Below the pieces are notes generated by a model. It saw only the letters and a program-made list of their open reading frames with translations. It was not told the origin of the DNA and did no database searches. A program made the position numbers and the translations under genes. A DNA stretch of 7,083 bases from an uncultured Collinsella sp. (GTDB lineage Bacteria; Actinomycetota; Coriobacteriia; Coriobacteriales; Coriobacteriaceae): contig UQIH01000034.1 in NCBI GenBank assembly GCA_900541145.1, forward strand, positions 1 through 7,083. The letters run 5' to 3'. This document shows, in pieces, positions 1-6,383 of this stretch (within the stretch, counting starts at the first letter, position 1; each line of letters starts with the position of its first letter).

Positions 1-46
1 TACACACTGCATATCGTCGGCAGCGTCAGATGTGTATAAGAGACAG
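1..46 (+). other. Untrimmed Illumina Nextera P5/i5 adapter (artefact)
   Basis: Positions 14-46 match the 33-base Nextera Read 1 transposase adapter. Within it, 28-46 is the complete 19-bp Tn5 mosaic end. Positions 1-5 (TACAC) match the last bases of the P5 flow-cell oligo. Positions 6-13 (ACTGCATA) sit where the i5 index belongs and match the index I remember as N506/S506. The order P5 tail, index, Read 1 sequence, mosaic end is exactly that of a sequencing library molecule, so this is library DNA left on the contig end and not a native transposon. Genomic sequence begins at about 47. Nothing here should be annotated as a gene or mobile element. Confidence 0.97.
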
Positions 47-99
47 GTTCATATGCGGCCGCTGGCACCCGGGCAGCGTCGGGGACCGCACCCATACGA

Positions 100-2484
100 C
101 TACAGCGTCATGTTCGGGTCGGCGTCGACGTCGAACAGCGAGATTTCGCCTCGGTCGAATTTACGGCGGGCGACCTCCGCGATCATGGCGGCGTTATCGG
201 TGCAGGCAGACAAGGGCGGCACCGTCACGCGGATCCCCTGACGACCGAGCTTCTTGATCATCATCTCGCGCAGATGCGGATTAGCCGAGACACCGCCGCC
301 GATGCAATACTCCTTGCATCCGGTGGCATGCAGCGCGTTCTTGGCCTTCTTGTACTGCACGTCAAAGACTGCCGCCTCGAACGAAGCCGCCAGGTCGGGC
401 AGATGGATCGTTCGGCCGGCTTTGGTCTCCTGCTCGATGTAGAGCGTCACAGCGGTTTTAAGACCCGAAAGCGAGAAACGATAATCTCCCCTGCTGTTAA
501 GCGCGCGAGGAAAATCGATCGCGCGGGGATTGCCCGTCTCGGCCAGCTTGGAGATGATGGGGCCACCGGGATAGCCCAGACCCAACGCCTTGGCTACCTT
601 GTCGAAGGCCTCGCCCACGGCGTCGTCGAGCGTCTCACCGAGCACCTCGTAGTCGCCCCACGCCTTCACGTGCACGAGCATGGTGTGCCCGCCCGAGACA
701 AGCGTGAAGATGAACGGCGGCTTGAGGTCGGGCTGCGCTAGCAAGTTGGCAAACAGGTGCCCCTCCAGATGGTTGACGCACACGAGCGGCTTGCCGGCAG
801 CGTAGGCAAAGCCTTTGGCGAAGGCGACGCCAACCACGAGCGCGCCCACCAGGCCCGGACCCTGCGTCACGCCCACGGCGGCAAGCTCACTTGGTGCAAT
901 GGCTCCGCCCGTAAGGCCCAGCGATGCTGCGGCATCCTCGAGCGCCGCATCCACGACACTCACAATCACCTCAACGTGCTTGCGCGAGGCGATCTCGGGC
1001 ACCACGCCGCCAAAGCGGGCGTGAAAATCAATCTGTGTCGACACCTGGTTGGCCAGCATATTGCCATCTGCATCGATTATCGCCACGGCCGTCTCGTCGC
1101 AGGAACTCTCGATAGCGAGCACTAGGTGGCGGCGCTCAATTTCGGCACGCTCCCCCTCGGAGCGCCCAGGCGCAGGCAGCGGCCATACGCGCTGCTCTGC
1201 CGCCGTCGGCTCCGGCGAAGCATTGTCGACCGGAAGCACCAGGGGCAGCGGCGCCGTCATGACGATGGCATCCTTGCCGGCACCGTAGTAGCCACGGCGA
1301 CGACCCGCCTCGGTAAAGCCCAGGGCGGCATAGAGTGCAATTGCGCCCTCGTTGCCGTCCTCAACCTCAAGCGAAGCCGTGGTGCAGCCGAGCATCTGCG
1401 CGTCATAGCTCACATGCGACAGCAGCTTGCGGGCAATGCCCTCACGGCGATGTGCCGAGTCGACGGCGACATCCAGAATCTGCACATCACCGTCCACGAC
1501 CATACCGCCGGCAAGGCCCAGCAACTGACCGTCGTCGTGCGCCACCCACCAGCTACGCGGAGCGGCAACGTCCTCGCCCAGTTCGGACAGGAACATGCCC
1601 GGCGTCCACGCCTCGTGTCCGGCACCTTCAAAGCAGGCAGCCTCTAGCGCGCTCGCGCCCTCGGCATCCGCCGCGCCCATGGGGCGGAATTGCAGATGAC
1701 GCCCAGCGAGCTCGTCGGCAACACCTGTCACCTCACTCTGCGCGCTCTCGGCAAGGCCCAGGCGCTTGCGCTCGTTTTCCTCGGCATCCGAAAGGCGCGT
1801 GTAAATCGGCAGGACGCGAGCCGGATCGCCGTCACCCGCAGCGTGCGCGAGCAGCAAGCCCTCGCCCGAAGGCCACCACAGGCCTCGCTCCACGCAGCGT
1901 GCCGTCTCGTCCTCACCCAGCAGCTTGCCATAACGCACGAGACCGTCACCAGTTAGCTGAACCTGATCCCAGCCCGCGGTCTGACGCCACTCATCAAGCG
2001 CCACGGCGGCCTTGACCACGCGCTCGCGCTGAAACAGACGCTCGGGACCCTCATCGCCCAGCATATATAGTGCCGGATATACCTCACCGCGCATGGCATC
2101 GGCCAAGATACCAAGCTTGCCGCGCACGCCAGCCTTCCACGCCGTCCAAGCGCAAGCGTCGAGCGTCGACACGCCCAGCAGTGGAACATTGGCACCGCGC
2201 GCGAGGCCCTTGGCAGTGGAGATGCCGATGCGCACACCCGTAAACGACCCCGGGCCGCGGCCGACCACGTAGTAACCAACATCGCTGCGATCCAGACCGG
2301 CTTGAGCCAGCACGCCATCAACGGTATTCACGAGCTCAACGTTGGCGTGACGGCGACACATGTGGTCGCCACTCACGAGCTTCGTCTCGCCCGTCTGCCC
2401 ATCAATCCAGCTTGCCGCGCAGGCAAGCATGTCGGTCGAGGTATCGAGCGCCACCACCAGCGCGTTGTCGTTATGCAAGCTCAT
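100..2484 (-). CDS. tsaD: Trifunctional TsaB-RimI-TsaD fusion (tRNA t6A synthesis and S18 N-acetylation)
   Basis: Predicted 794-aa cytoplasmic fusion. Residues 1-235 are TsaB, with ALDTSTD (12-18), GRGPGSFTGVRIG (75-87) and the usual closing PIYTR (226-230). Residues 264-412 are a RimI-type GNAT, with acetyl-CoA motif RREGIA (346-351), E373 and Y385 at the positions of the known catalytic Glu and Tyr, and GF...YY near the end. A Pro-rich linker (413-452) leads to full-length TsaD (453-794), with ESSCDET (459-465), metal ligands H572 and H576 in NHLEGH, SGGHT (597-601), YPGGP, FSLSGLKT, GGVSAN and D763 in CTDNAAM. TsaB and TsaD with TsaE transfer threonylcarbamoyl to A37 of ANN-decoding tRNAs; RimI acetylates ribosomal protein S18. 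I chose the ATG at 2484 because an AAGG lies 9 nt upstream. A TTG at 2502 would add six residues but has no good ribosome site. The start overlaps tsaE by 14 bp. The threonylcarbamoyl-AMP synthase (TsaC) is not in this window. Confidence 0.95.
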   Translation of the reverse strand: MSLHNDNALVVALDTSTDMLACAASWIDGQTGETKLVSGDHMCRRHANVELVNTVDGVLAQAGLDRSDVGYYVVGRGPGSFTGVRIGISTAKGLARGANVPLLGVSTLDACAWTAWKAGVRGKLGILADAMRGEVYPALYMLGDEGPERLFQRERVVKAAVALDEWRQTAGWDQVQLTGDGLVRYGKLLGEDETARCVERGLWWPSGEGLLLAHAAGDGDPARVLPIYTRLSDAEENERKRLGLAESAQSEVTGVADELAGRHLQFRPMGAADAEGASALEAACFEGAGHEAWTPGMFLSELGEDVAAPRSWWVAHDDGQLLGLAGGMVVDGDVQILDVAVDSAHRREGIARKLLSHVSYDAQMLGCTTASLEVEDGNEGAIALYAALGFTEAGRRRGYYGAGKDAIVMTAPLPLVLPVDNASPEPTAAEQRVWPLPAPGRSEGERAEIERRHLVLAIESSCDETAVAIIDADGNMLANQVSTQIDFHARFGGVVPEIASRKHVEVIVSVVDAALEDAAASLGLTGGAIAPSELAAVGVTQGPGLVGALVVGVAFAKGFAYAAGKPLVCVNHLEGHLFANLLAQPDLKPPFIFTLVSGGHTMLVHVKAWGDYEVLGETLDDAVGEAFDKVAKALGLGYPGGPIISKLAETGNPRAIDFPRALNSRGDYRFSLSGLKTAVTLYIEQETKAGRTIHLPDLAASFEAAVFDVQYKKAKNALHATGCKEYCIGGGVSANPHLREMMIKKLGRQGIRVTVPPLSACTDNAAMIAEVARRKFDRGEISLFDVDADPNMTL

Positions 2485-2977
2485 CTTGTACAGCCTTATC
2501 AATCAAATGGGAAAGCTCCATTGCGCGGTCACCGTGTGCCTCGAGCGTTATCGTTCGCACATCGCTGTCGCCCTCATCACGCTTGAGCGTCACCGAAAGA
2601 TACTCATCCGTCAGCTCGTCCTGGAATTGTTCGCCCCATTCCAGCAAGCAAGCACCCTCATAGCCCAGCACATCGAAAATGCCCGTATCCTCGAGCTCGT
2701 AGGCATGCTCCAGGCGGTATAGATCAAAGTGAAACAGCGGAATACGACCTTGATCGTGAACGGCCATGAGCGCAAACGTAGGGCTCGTAACCATATGCTC
2801 ATCGCCCAGCCCGCGCGAGACGCCCTTGGTAAAGTGAGTTTTGCCCACTCCCAGGCCACCGGTCAGGATGAGCACATCGCCGTCCTCAAGGCACGGTGCA
2901 ATTAGCTCGCCAAAGTACTCCGTATCGGCAGCGCAAGTCGTTTTGTAAGTACCTACCCCCAGGCGCTCCAGGGACAT
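2471..2977 (-). CDS. tsaE: TsaE, ATPase of the tRNA t6A threonylcarbamoyl transfer complex
   Basis: This 168-aa protein has the length and motif order of TsaE (YjeE family). It shows a P-loop GLGVGKTH (41-48), a switch-like TSPTF (64-68), HFDLYRL (83-89) and EWGE (113-116). TsaE binds the TsaB-TsaD dimer and hydrolyses ATP to reset the complex between rounds of t6A37 synthesis on tRNA. Its partners TsaB and TsaD are encoded immediately downstream, and the two genes overlap by 14 bp, so translation is probably coupled. The start is well fixed by AAGGAG 5 nt before the ATG. One oddity is Gly at residue 41, where the family normally has Asp in GDLGAGKT. All other core motifs are intact, so I expect it to be active. 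Confidence 0.94.
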   Translation of the reverse strand: MSLERLGVGTYKTTCAADTEYFGELIAPCLEDGDVLILTGGLGVGKTHFTKGVSRGLGDEHMVTSPTFALMAVHDQGRIPLFHFDLYRLEHAYELEDTGIFDVLGYEGACLLEWGEQFQDELTDEYLSVTLKRDEGDSDVRTITLEAHGDRAMELSHLIDKAVQDELA

Positions 2978-2982
2978 ATATG

Positions 2983-2988
2983 CTCCTT
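2983..2988 (-). promoter_or_regulatory. Ribosome binding site of tsaE
   Basis: On the minus strand this reads AAGGAG and ends 5 nt before the tsaE ATG. It begins one base after the TAA stop of the upstream glycosylase gene, in the 12-bp gap between the two genes. It supports the start at 2977. Confidence 0.85.
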
Positions 2989-2989
2989 A

Positions 2990-3610
2990 TTATTCCGAGG
3001 CGTCCTCTGGTGCGGGATGTCGCTCCAGATAGTCGCCCAGCATCTTAAAGTCTTCCTCCAGCAGCTCCTGCCACGCCGGATTGCGCAGCGCTGCTGCCGG
3101 ATGGAACGTGGGCATTACTACAAAATGCCCCATCTGGTGGAACCTGCCGCGCAGCTTAGTAATGCCAATCTCGGTCTTAAGCACAAAGTGCGTCGCGGGG
3201 TTGCCGAGCGTCACGATAATATCGGGCCAGATGCTTCGAATCTGCTCACGCAAAAACGGCGAGCAAGCCAGCACTTCCTCGGGACGCGGATTGCGGTTTC
3301 CCGGCGGGCGGCACTTAAGCACGTTGGCGATATAGACGTCTTCGCGTTTGAGGCCCACCAGCGACAAAATGCCGTTGAGGTCCTCGCCTGCCGCCCCCAC
3401 AAAGGGCTCGCCCTGCAAATCCTCATTGCGGCCCGGCGCCTCACCGATAAACATGACGCGGGCGCGGGGGTTTCCCACGCCAAACACGATATTGTGACGC
3501 GACTGGTAGAGCTGGCAGAGGTGACAATCGCCCAGAACGGCCTCAATTTCCTCGAGTGCGACCTCACGTGGTGCCTGATGGGTATGGCCGGGGATGTGCA
3601 TGACGCCCAT
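2990..3610 (-). CDS. Family 4 (Fe-S) uracil-DNA glycosylase
   Basis: This 206-aa protein removes uracil from DNA to start base excision repair. It has the features of family 4 uracil-DNA glycosylases. Four cysteines suited to a 4Fe-4S cluster are C29 and C32 (CHLC), C100 (KCRPPGNRNP) and C116. Catalytic motif A is GEAPGRNED (56-64) followed by GEPFVGAAG, and motif B is HPAAALRNP (170-178). Length fits the family. The start at 3610 is preferred over the internal Met4 because a TAGGAG ribosome site lies 5 nt upstream of it. The gene sits 8 bp after alr and 12 bp before tsaE, so it is co-transcribed with cell-wall and tRNA-modification genes to which it has no known mechanistic link. It is often annotated as udg, but that symbol is shared with unrelated families, so I leave the symbol blank. 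Confidence 0.93.
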   Translation of the reverse strand: MGVMHIPGHTHQAPREVALEEIEAVLGDCHLCQLYQSRHNIVFGVGNPRARVMFIGEAPGRNEDLQGEPFVGAAGEDLNGILSLVGLKREDVYIANVLKCRPPGNRNPRPEEVLACSPFLREQIRSIWPDIIVTLGNPATHFVLKTEIGITKLRGRFHQMGHFVVMPTFHPAAALRNPAWQELLEEDFKMLGDYLERHPAPEDASE

Positions 3611-3615
3611 AGCGG

Positions 3616-3621
3616 CTCCTA
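3616..3621 (-). promoter_or_regulatory. Ribosome binding site of the glycosylase gene, overlapping the alr stop
   Basis: The minus strand reads TAGGAG, where TAG is the alr stop codon and GGAG is the Shine-Dalgarno core. It lies 5 nt before the glycosylase ATG at 3610. A ribosome finishing alr would uncover or occupy this site, which suggests coupled translation. Confidence 0.8.
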
Positions 3622-4764
3622 CACGTAGACCTTGTCGAGACGCATGCCAAAGCCGCAGGCGACCTCGTAGTTAATCGTTCCGCGCAGTCGGGCCATCTCG
3701 TCCATAGTGATCTCGGCATCGCCATCGCGGCCGACAATAATCATCTCGTCACCATACTCGGCCTCGGGAATCTCGTGTGCCGGGTTGGACTGAATGGCGA
3801 CCATAAACTGGTCCATGCAGATATTGCCAACCTGATGCACACGCTCGCCGCGATACAGCACATCCATACGATTGGAAAGCGTACGCGATAGGCCATCGGC
3901 ATAACCGATCGGCAGCGTGCAGATCTGAACGCGCGTACGCGGTACGCGGTAGGTAAAACCGTAGCCCACGCCCTCACCCATCGCAGGGTGTGCCACGCGC
4001 GTCACACGCGCATGGACGCTCATAACGGGATCAAGCTGCATCACGCGGCCACTCAGCTCGCACGGCTGCATGCCATACAAGCCAACGCCGGCGCGGATCA
4101 TATCAAAATGCATCGAGGGGTCGAGCATCGAGGACGGCGTGTTGGCGCAGTGCACGATACCGCACTCAAAACCCGCATCCTTAATGGCCTGAACGGCCTC
4201 GGTAAAGCGCTGACACTGCAGCTTGTAGTCCCAGCCCGAAGGTTCATCGGCCGTGGCGAAGTGCGTAAATACGCCGTCGCACTGAATACCGCGATGGAAA
4301 TTTATACCGCGGACAAAGTCGAGCACCTGCGTGTAGTGAACGCCGATACGATTCATGCCCGTCTCGATGGCGAGATGATACTTGCCCACTTTGCCCGCCG
4401 CGACGGCACATTCGCCATACGCAAGAGCAAAGTCAGACGTATAGACCGAAGGCATGATATCAAACTCGAGCAACGTCGGAATGGCCTCGATAGGCGGCTC
4501 GCTTAGGATGAGGATGGGTTTCGTAATCCCGCCCTGTCGGAGATCAACGCCCTCGTTAACCGTCGCCACGGCAAACATGTCGGCACCGGCCGAATACATG
4601 ATCTTAGCGCACTCAACAGCTCCATGGCCATAAGCATCGGCCTTGACCACGCAGCACAGGCGCTGACGTGGATTCAGCAAGTTCTTATAGGCCCTCGTGT
4701 TGCGACGGAGCGCCCCGCGGTCGATCTCGACCCAGGACCAGCGCGTCAAATCGGCTTTATTCAT
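3619..4764 (-). CDS. alr: Alanine racemase (PLP-dependent)
   Basis: This 381-aa cytoplasmic enzyme interconverts L- and D-alanine, supplying D-Ala for peptidoglycan. Length is typical for Alr. The N-terminal barrel carries the PLP lysine K41 in VVKADAYGHG (39-48). TGMNRIG (135-141) holds R139, the usual arginine near the cofactor. The second catalytic base is Y268 in GVGYGFTY, and GNICMDQ (313-319) is the conserved C-terminal-domain motif. The position of the lysine that is carbamylated in Geobacillus Alr is alanine here (A132). The ATG at 4764 comes 2 bp after the nnr stop, with only a weak GGA about 9 nt upstream, so translation probably depends on coupling to the preceding gene. The start also fits the family, since the motif WVEIDRGALRRN follows at residues 11-22. 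Confidence 0.96.
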   Translation of the reverse strand: MNKADLTRWSWVEIDRGALRRNTRAYKNLLNPRQRLCCVVKADAYGHGAVECAKIMYSAGADMFAVATVNEGVDLRQGGITKPILILSEPPIEAIPTLLEFDIMPSVYTSDFALAYGECAVAAGKVGKYHLAIETGMNRIGVHYTQVLDFVRGINFHRGIQCDGVFTHFATADEPSGWDYKLQCQRFTEAVQAIKDAGFECGIVHCANTPSSMLDPSMHFDMIRAGVGLYGMQPCELSGRVMQLDPVMSVHARVTRVAHPAMGEGVGYGFTYRVPRTRVQICTLPIGYADGLSRTLSNRMDVLYRGERVHQVGNICMDQFMVAIQSNPAHEIPEAEYGDEMIIVGRDGDAEITMDEMARLRGTINYEVACGFGMRLDKVYV

Positions 4765-4766
4765 GA

Positions 4767-6383
4767 TTAGTCATCCGACCCTTCGTCCATGATTCCCAGA
4801 TCTTCGAGCGCATCCTTTGCCGCCAGTTCCATGGCCGGACCGATCAAGTCGATAAGATCGGTCGCGATGACGCTCTTCTCACCATACTCCGTCGCCGCGG
4901 CAAAACCGGCGTAGCTGTGAAGTGCGACGGCGTACGAATACAGCAACTCCCAACGATCCATCTCGTCGCGCATGGTGGCAAGCGTGCCGGCCAAAATACC
5001 CGCGAGGACATCACCCGAACCGGCAGTTGCCAGAGAAGCCGGACCCGAGAGCGGCAGCAGCACACGCTCAACGCCACAGATAGCCGTCGTCGGCCCCTTG
5101 GCAATGACCACCAGATTGTCAGAGCCTGCAGCCCAGACAACCTTCTGCGCGGCTGCAATCGCAGTACCAAGGTCGTTCACCTCGTCACCGGCAACCAGAC
5201 GCGAAAGTTCACGATAGTGCGGCGTCATAACCAACGGCTGCTCGCGACGATACATCTCGGGATTACTATCAATACCGTCAATGGCAATCTTAGCAAGGCA
5301 GTTGAGTGCATCGGCGTCCAAGATAAGCGGCACATCAAGCTCGAGCAAGCCCGAAACCACCTGCATAGCGCCGGCAGATGTCGTCATACCGGGACCGCAC
5401 AGTACACAGCTGTACTTCTTTGCAATCTCGCACACCGTCATGCGCGCAGCGGCGCCAAAGGAGCCGCGGGAATCAGACGGAATAGCAAAGACGGGAATCG
5501 AAGGAAGTGCCATGCGAATAAGATTGGCGCAGGCGTCAGGAGCCGCGACTGCCACGTAACCAGCACCCGCGCGAGCTGCAGACTTGGCCGCCATAATGGC
5601 AGCACCAGGATATTGCGCAGATCCGGCGACAATAAGCACAGAGCCACGGGAATACTTATCGATATTCGTAGGTAGTGGGGCAAAGTAATCAACTAAGTCA
5701 CCGGGCTCGACAATCTCGGCGGCGTGGTCGACATCATCGATGACCTCGTCAAGACGGTCGTAAAGATTGCCGCAGATCAAATCGCCAGCATACTCAGGAC
5801 CATCAGCGCTATACAGACCAATCTTGGGCGCAATCATCGTCACCGTATGCTCGGCACGAATGCAGTCGTCATCAACAACGCCCGTCTCGGCATTCAGGCC
5901 CGAGGGAACATCAATGGATACGACACAATCGGCGCATTCATTGACCGTAGGAATCCAGATGGAGAACGGCGCACGCAGATTTCCATGGAAACCGGTACCA
6001 AAAATGGCATCGACAACAACATCGGCCTTATCGATCAAAACCTCGAGTTCGTCACGCGAGGGGCCGACGCAAACGTGCACATCGCGGCCGGCAGTACGAC
6101 GAGCAACATGACGTGCCAGAGCAGCAGGAATCTCATCCGGCTCAACCGGAGAAACGATATCCACGTCCACACCCTTATGGCTCAGGATATCGGCGGCAAC
6201 CCAACCGTCGCCGCCATTATTACCAAAACCGACCAGAACGAGAACCCGATCGGGATTGAGCTTCAAGACCTCGTTGGCGGCAAACTCACCCGCTAGCTCC
6301 ATAAGCTCGGCCTTCGAAGTCCCTTCGCGTTCGATGATATCCTCGAGACGAACGACTTCTTCGGTACTCAAAACCGGTTTCAT
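4767..6383 (-). CDS. nnrDE: Bifunctional NAD(P)HX epimerase / ADP-dependent NAD(P)HX dehydratase
   Basis: This 538-aa enzyme repairs hydrated, inactive NADHX and NADPHX. Residues 1 to about 225 are the YjeF N-terminal epimerase (NnrE), with GFGNNGGDG (52-60), VDAIFGTGFHG (124-134) and SIDVPSGLNAETG (156-168). Residues from about 235 on are the ribokinase-like dehydratase (NnrD), with KYSRGSVLIVAGS (243-255), LDADAL (355-360), IAKGPTT (427-433) and GSGDVLAG (455-462), where D458 is the expected catalytic Asp. The epimerase equilibrates the S and R forms; the dehydratase uses ADP to restore NAD(P)H from the S form. One motif is unusual: TPHYRE (387-392) in place of the common TPHPGE. The ATG at 6383 directly abuts the acpS stop, and a TAGGAG within the last acpS codons lies 5 nt upstream. 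Fusion of the two domains is common in bacteria. Confidence 0.96.
   Translation of the reverse strand: MKPVLSTEEVVRLEDIIEREGTSKAELMELAGEFAANEVLKLNPDRVLVLVGFGNNGGDGWVAADILSHKGVDVDIVSPVEPDEIPAALARHVARRTAGRDVHVCVGPSRDELEVLIDKADVVVDAIFGTGFHGNLRAPFSIWIPTVNECADCVVSIDVPSGLNAETGVVDDDCIRAEHTVTMIAPKIGLYSADGPEYAGDLICGNLYDRLDEVIDDVDHAAEIVEPGDLVDYFAPLPTNIDKYSRGSVLIVAGSAQYPGAAIMAAKSAARAGAGYVAVAAPDACANLIRMALPSIPVFAIPSDSRGSFGAAARMTVCEIAKKYSCVLCGPGMTTSAGAMQVVSGLLELDVPLILDADALNCLAKIAIDGIDSNPEMYRREQPLVMTPHYRELSRLVAGDEVNDLGTAIAAAQKVVWAAGSDNLVVIAKGPTTAICGVERVLLPLSGPASLATAGSGDVLAGILAGTLATMRDEMDRWELLYSYAVALHSYAGFAAATEYGEKSVIATDLIDLIGPAMELAAKDALEDLGIMDEGSDD

Noticed and set aside
28..46. Tn5/IS50 mosaic end as evidence of a real transposon.
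   Set aside because: The preceding 27 bases are the Nextera oligo and index, and no transposase or second end is present.
50..73. Cluster of CATATG, GCGGCCGC and CCCGGG next to the adapter, resembling a cloning polylinker.
   Set aside because: GC-rich genomic DNA makes such sites likely by chance, and no other vector sequence is visible. A library adapter already explains the artefact at this end.
48..95. Possible 5' end of a minus-strand gene after tsaD (ATG at 95, 16 open codons to the adapter).
   Set aside because: It is too short to judge, has no ribosome site before the ATG and encodes an Ala/Pro-rich peptide I do not recognise. The contig ends there, so it remains only a possibility.
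2485..2502. TTG start at 2502 for the tsaB-rimI-tsaD gene.
   Set aside because: A GGAG lies too far upstream, while the ATG at 2484 has an AAGG at 9 nt and leads directly into the normal TsaB N-terminus.
4917..5675. Long plus-strand open frame (252 aa) opposite nnrDE.
   Set aside because: It is antisense to a gene with clear family motifs, shows no recognisable domain and has the Arg/His-rich composition typical of shadow frames in GC-rich DNA. The same applies to 1335-2015, 3017-3628, 3988-4506 and 5724-6296.
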